Shown here: piece by piece, positions 13,431 to 14,564 of the stretch
How the letters are laid out: every line of letters starts with the position of its first letter
Position numbering within the stretch: position 1 is the first letter of the stretch
Assembly (NCBI GenBank): GCA_903929065.1
Contig: CAIYTJ010000357.1
Coordinates: 1-14,564, forward strand
Source: an uncultured Bacteroidales bacterium
GTDB lineage: Bacteria > Bacteroidota > Bacteroidia > Bacteroidales > Paludibacteraceae
Direction of reading: 5' to 3'
Length of the DNA stretch: 14,564 nt
Notes under the pieces: generated by a model
Seen by the model: the letters and a program-made list of their open reading frames with translations, nothing else
Databases searched by the model: none
What the model was told of the DNA's origin: nothing
Position numbers and translations under genes: made by a program

Positions 13431-14564
13431 ATGCAACCCAACCAATTCCAATTGACCGATTTTCTGCCCACCACTAAAAAAGAACTCGAACTCCGTGGTT
13501 GGGATGAAGTGGATGTGGTGCTGTTCAGCGGTGATGCGTATGTGGATCATCCTTCGTTTGGTTCCGCTGTCATAGGTAGGCTGCTTGAAGCACAGGGTTT
13601 GCAGGTTGCCATTGTTCCGCAGCCAAACTGGCGCGACGATTTGCGCGATTTTAAGAAAATGGGGCATCCGCGTATGTTCTTCGCAATCTCCGCCGGCAAC
13701 ATGGATTCGATGGTAAATCATTATACAGCAAACAAACGCCTGCGTTCGGACGATGCTTATACACCGGATGGCAAAGCCGGTATGCGTCCTGATTATGCGA
13801 CGATTACCTATGCGAATATCATAAAAAAACTATTTCCCGAAGTGCCTATCGTAATTGGCGGCATCGAGGCTTCGTTACGTCGCTTCACGCATTACGATTA
13901 TTGGTCGGATAAACTGATGCCATCTATATTGGTGGATTCAAAAGCTGATATGCTGATATACGGAATGGGAGAGAAGCCCCTCACCGAACTGGTCAAGCAG
14001 CTTCGGGATGGCAAAAAGCTGAGTGAAATAAACGATATTCCGCAAACTTCTTTTTTGTCGAAGGAAATTCCACAACAGGATGGGTGGAAAGATATTGAAT
14101 TGGTTTCGCATGAAATATGTCTGACGGACAAAAAGAAATACGCTTCCAATTTCAAACATATTGAGGAAGAATCGAATAAATACGAAGCGAACCGGCTGGT
14201 ACAAAAAACTGGCAATCGATGGGTGGTGGTGAATCCGCCTTACGAACCGCTGACCGAAAAAGAACTGGATGCTTCATTTGATTTGCCCTATACCCGCGTT
14301 CCGCATCCGAAATATAAGGGCAAAACCATTCCTTCATACGAAATGATAAAGTTTTCGGTGAATCTGCATCGGGGTTGTTTCGGTGGCTGTGCATTCTGTA
14401 CTATATCAGCGCATCAGGGAAAACATATTGTTTCGCGGTCTAAAGAATCAATTCTGAATGAAGTAAAACAAATCACGCGAATGGCTGATTTTAAAGGCTA
14501 TCTGAGTGATTTGGGCGGACCGTCTGCAAATATGTATCGCATGAAAGGTATTGATATGGAAATC
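13431..14564 (+). CDS. ygiQ: YgiQ family radical SAM protein, N-terminal 378 codons
   Basis: The frame is open from the ATG at 13431 to the window end, so the gene is truncated by the edge and not broken. It follows E. coli YgiQ closely from memory: GWDEVDVVLFSGDAYVDHPS near the start, LLEAQGLQVAI, then AGNMDSM, DDAYTPDGKAG, GGIEASLRRFTHYDYWSD, and LPYTRVPHP before the radical SAM domain. The iron-sulfur motif CFGGCAFC holds C316, C320 and C323 (CxxxCxxC). SDLGGPSANMY follows near the end. YgiQ proteins are large cytoplasmic radical SAM enzymes whose substrate is not known. The E. coli protein is over 700 residues, so about half is missing here. The start matches the family's usual distance to FLP and GWD. 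The spacer to the M28 gene has no clear promoter. Confidence 0.93.
   Translation, partial: MQPNQFQLTDFLPTTKKELELRGWDEVDVVLFSGDAYVDHPSFGSAVIGRLLEAQGLQVAIVPQPNWRDDLRDFKKMGHPRMFFAISAGNMDSMVNHYTANKRLRSDDAYTPDGKAGMRPDYATITYANIIKKLFPEVPIVIGGIEASLRRFTHYDYWSDKLMPSILVDSKADMLIYGMGEKPLTELVKQLRDGKKLSEINDIPQTSFLSKEIPQQDGWKDIELVSHEICLTDKKKYASNFKHIEEESNKYEANRLVQKTGNRWVVVNPPYEPLTEKELDASFDLPYTRVPHPKYKGKTIPSYEMIKFSVNLHRGCFGGCAFCTISAHQGKHIVSRSKESILNEVKQITRMADFKGYLSDLGGPSANMYRMKGIDMEI

Noticed and set aside
13898..14394. Minus-strand open frames opposite the ygiQ gene
   Set aside because: The plus-strand frame gives a clear YgiQ protein over the same stretch; the antisense frames overlap each other and match nothing.

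Overview
The window looks like a chromosomal segment from a member of the Bacteroidota, probably order Bacteroidales. Three things support this. Four genes have the TAnnTTTG -7 promoter box of this phylum 28 to 40 bases before their starts. There are almost no Shine-Dalgarno sequences. The protein families are typical of the phylum: a SusC/RagA-type plug and carboxypeptidase-like domain, DUF4395 and a GH28 pectinase. No rRNA, tRNA or CRISPR array was seen. TGG is the tryptophan codon and TGA ends several genes, so the genetic code is standard. The genus is not resolved.

Layout. Bases 1-169 are the 5' end of an ISAs1-type insertion sequence running off the left edge, on the minus strand. A small DUF559 endonuclease-like gene (+) follows, between imperfect inverted repeats. 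A convergent intergenic region with a 33-nt palindrome and a terminator hairpin separates it from a DUF4395 membrane protein (-). Next on the minus strand is a secreted transglutaminase-like/TPR gene cut into two in-frame pieces by one TGA codon. Upstream of that is a very large minus-strand gene (1981 codons) for an alpha-2-macroglobulin-like surface protein. It carries a SusC-type carboxypeptidase-regulatory domain and TonB plug inserted before the A2M domain, and it keeps a CxEQ thioester motif.

A 301-bp divergent intergenic region separates this from a plus-strand pair: a secreted GH28 polygalacturonase whose stop codon overlaps the start of an NlpC/P60 lipoprotein (ATGA). A DUF4242 gene lies convergent to that pair. 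The right end holds a secreted M28 metallopeptidase (+) and the first 378 codons of a YgiQ-family radical SAM protein (+).

How the genes work together. Most products are predicted to act in the envelope: the macroglobulin, the transglutaminase-like/TPR protein, pectinase, NlpC/P60 peptidase and M28 peptidase. Apart from the overlapping pectinase/NlpC pair, the genes look like independent transcription units and not one pathway. There is no SusC/SusD pair with a full barrel, so this is not a canonical polysaccharide utilization locus. The points most worth a second look are the plug-bearing macroglobulin, the TGA-split gene and a pair of covarying 33-nt palindromes.
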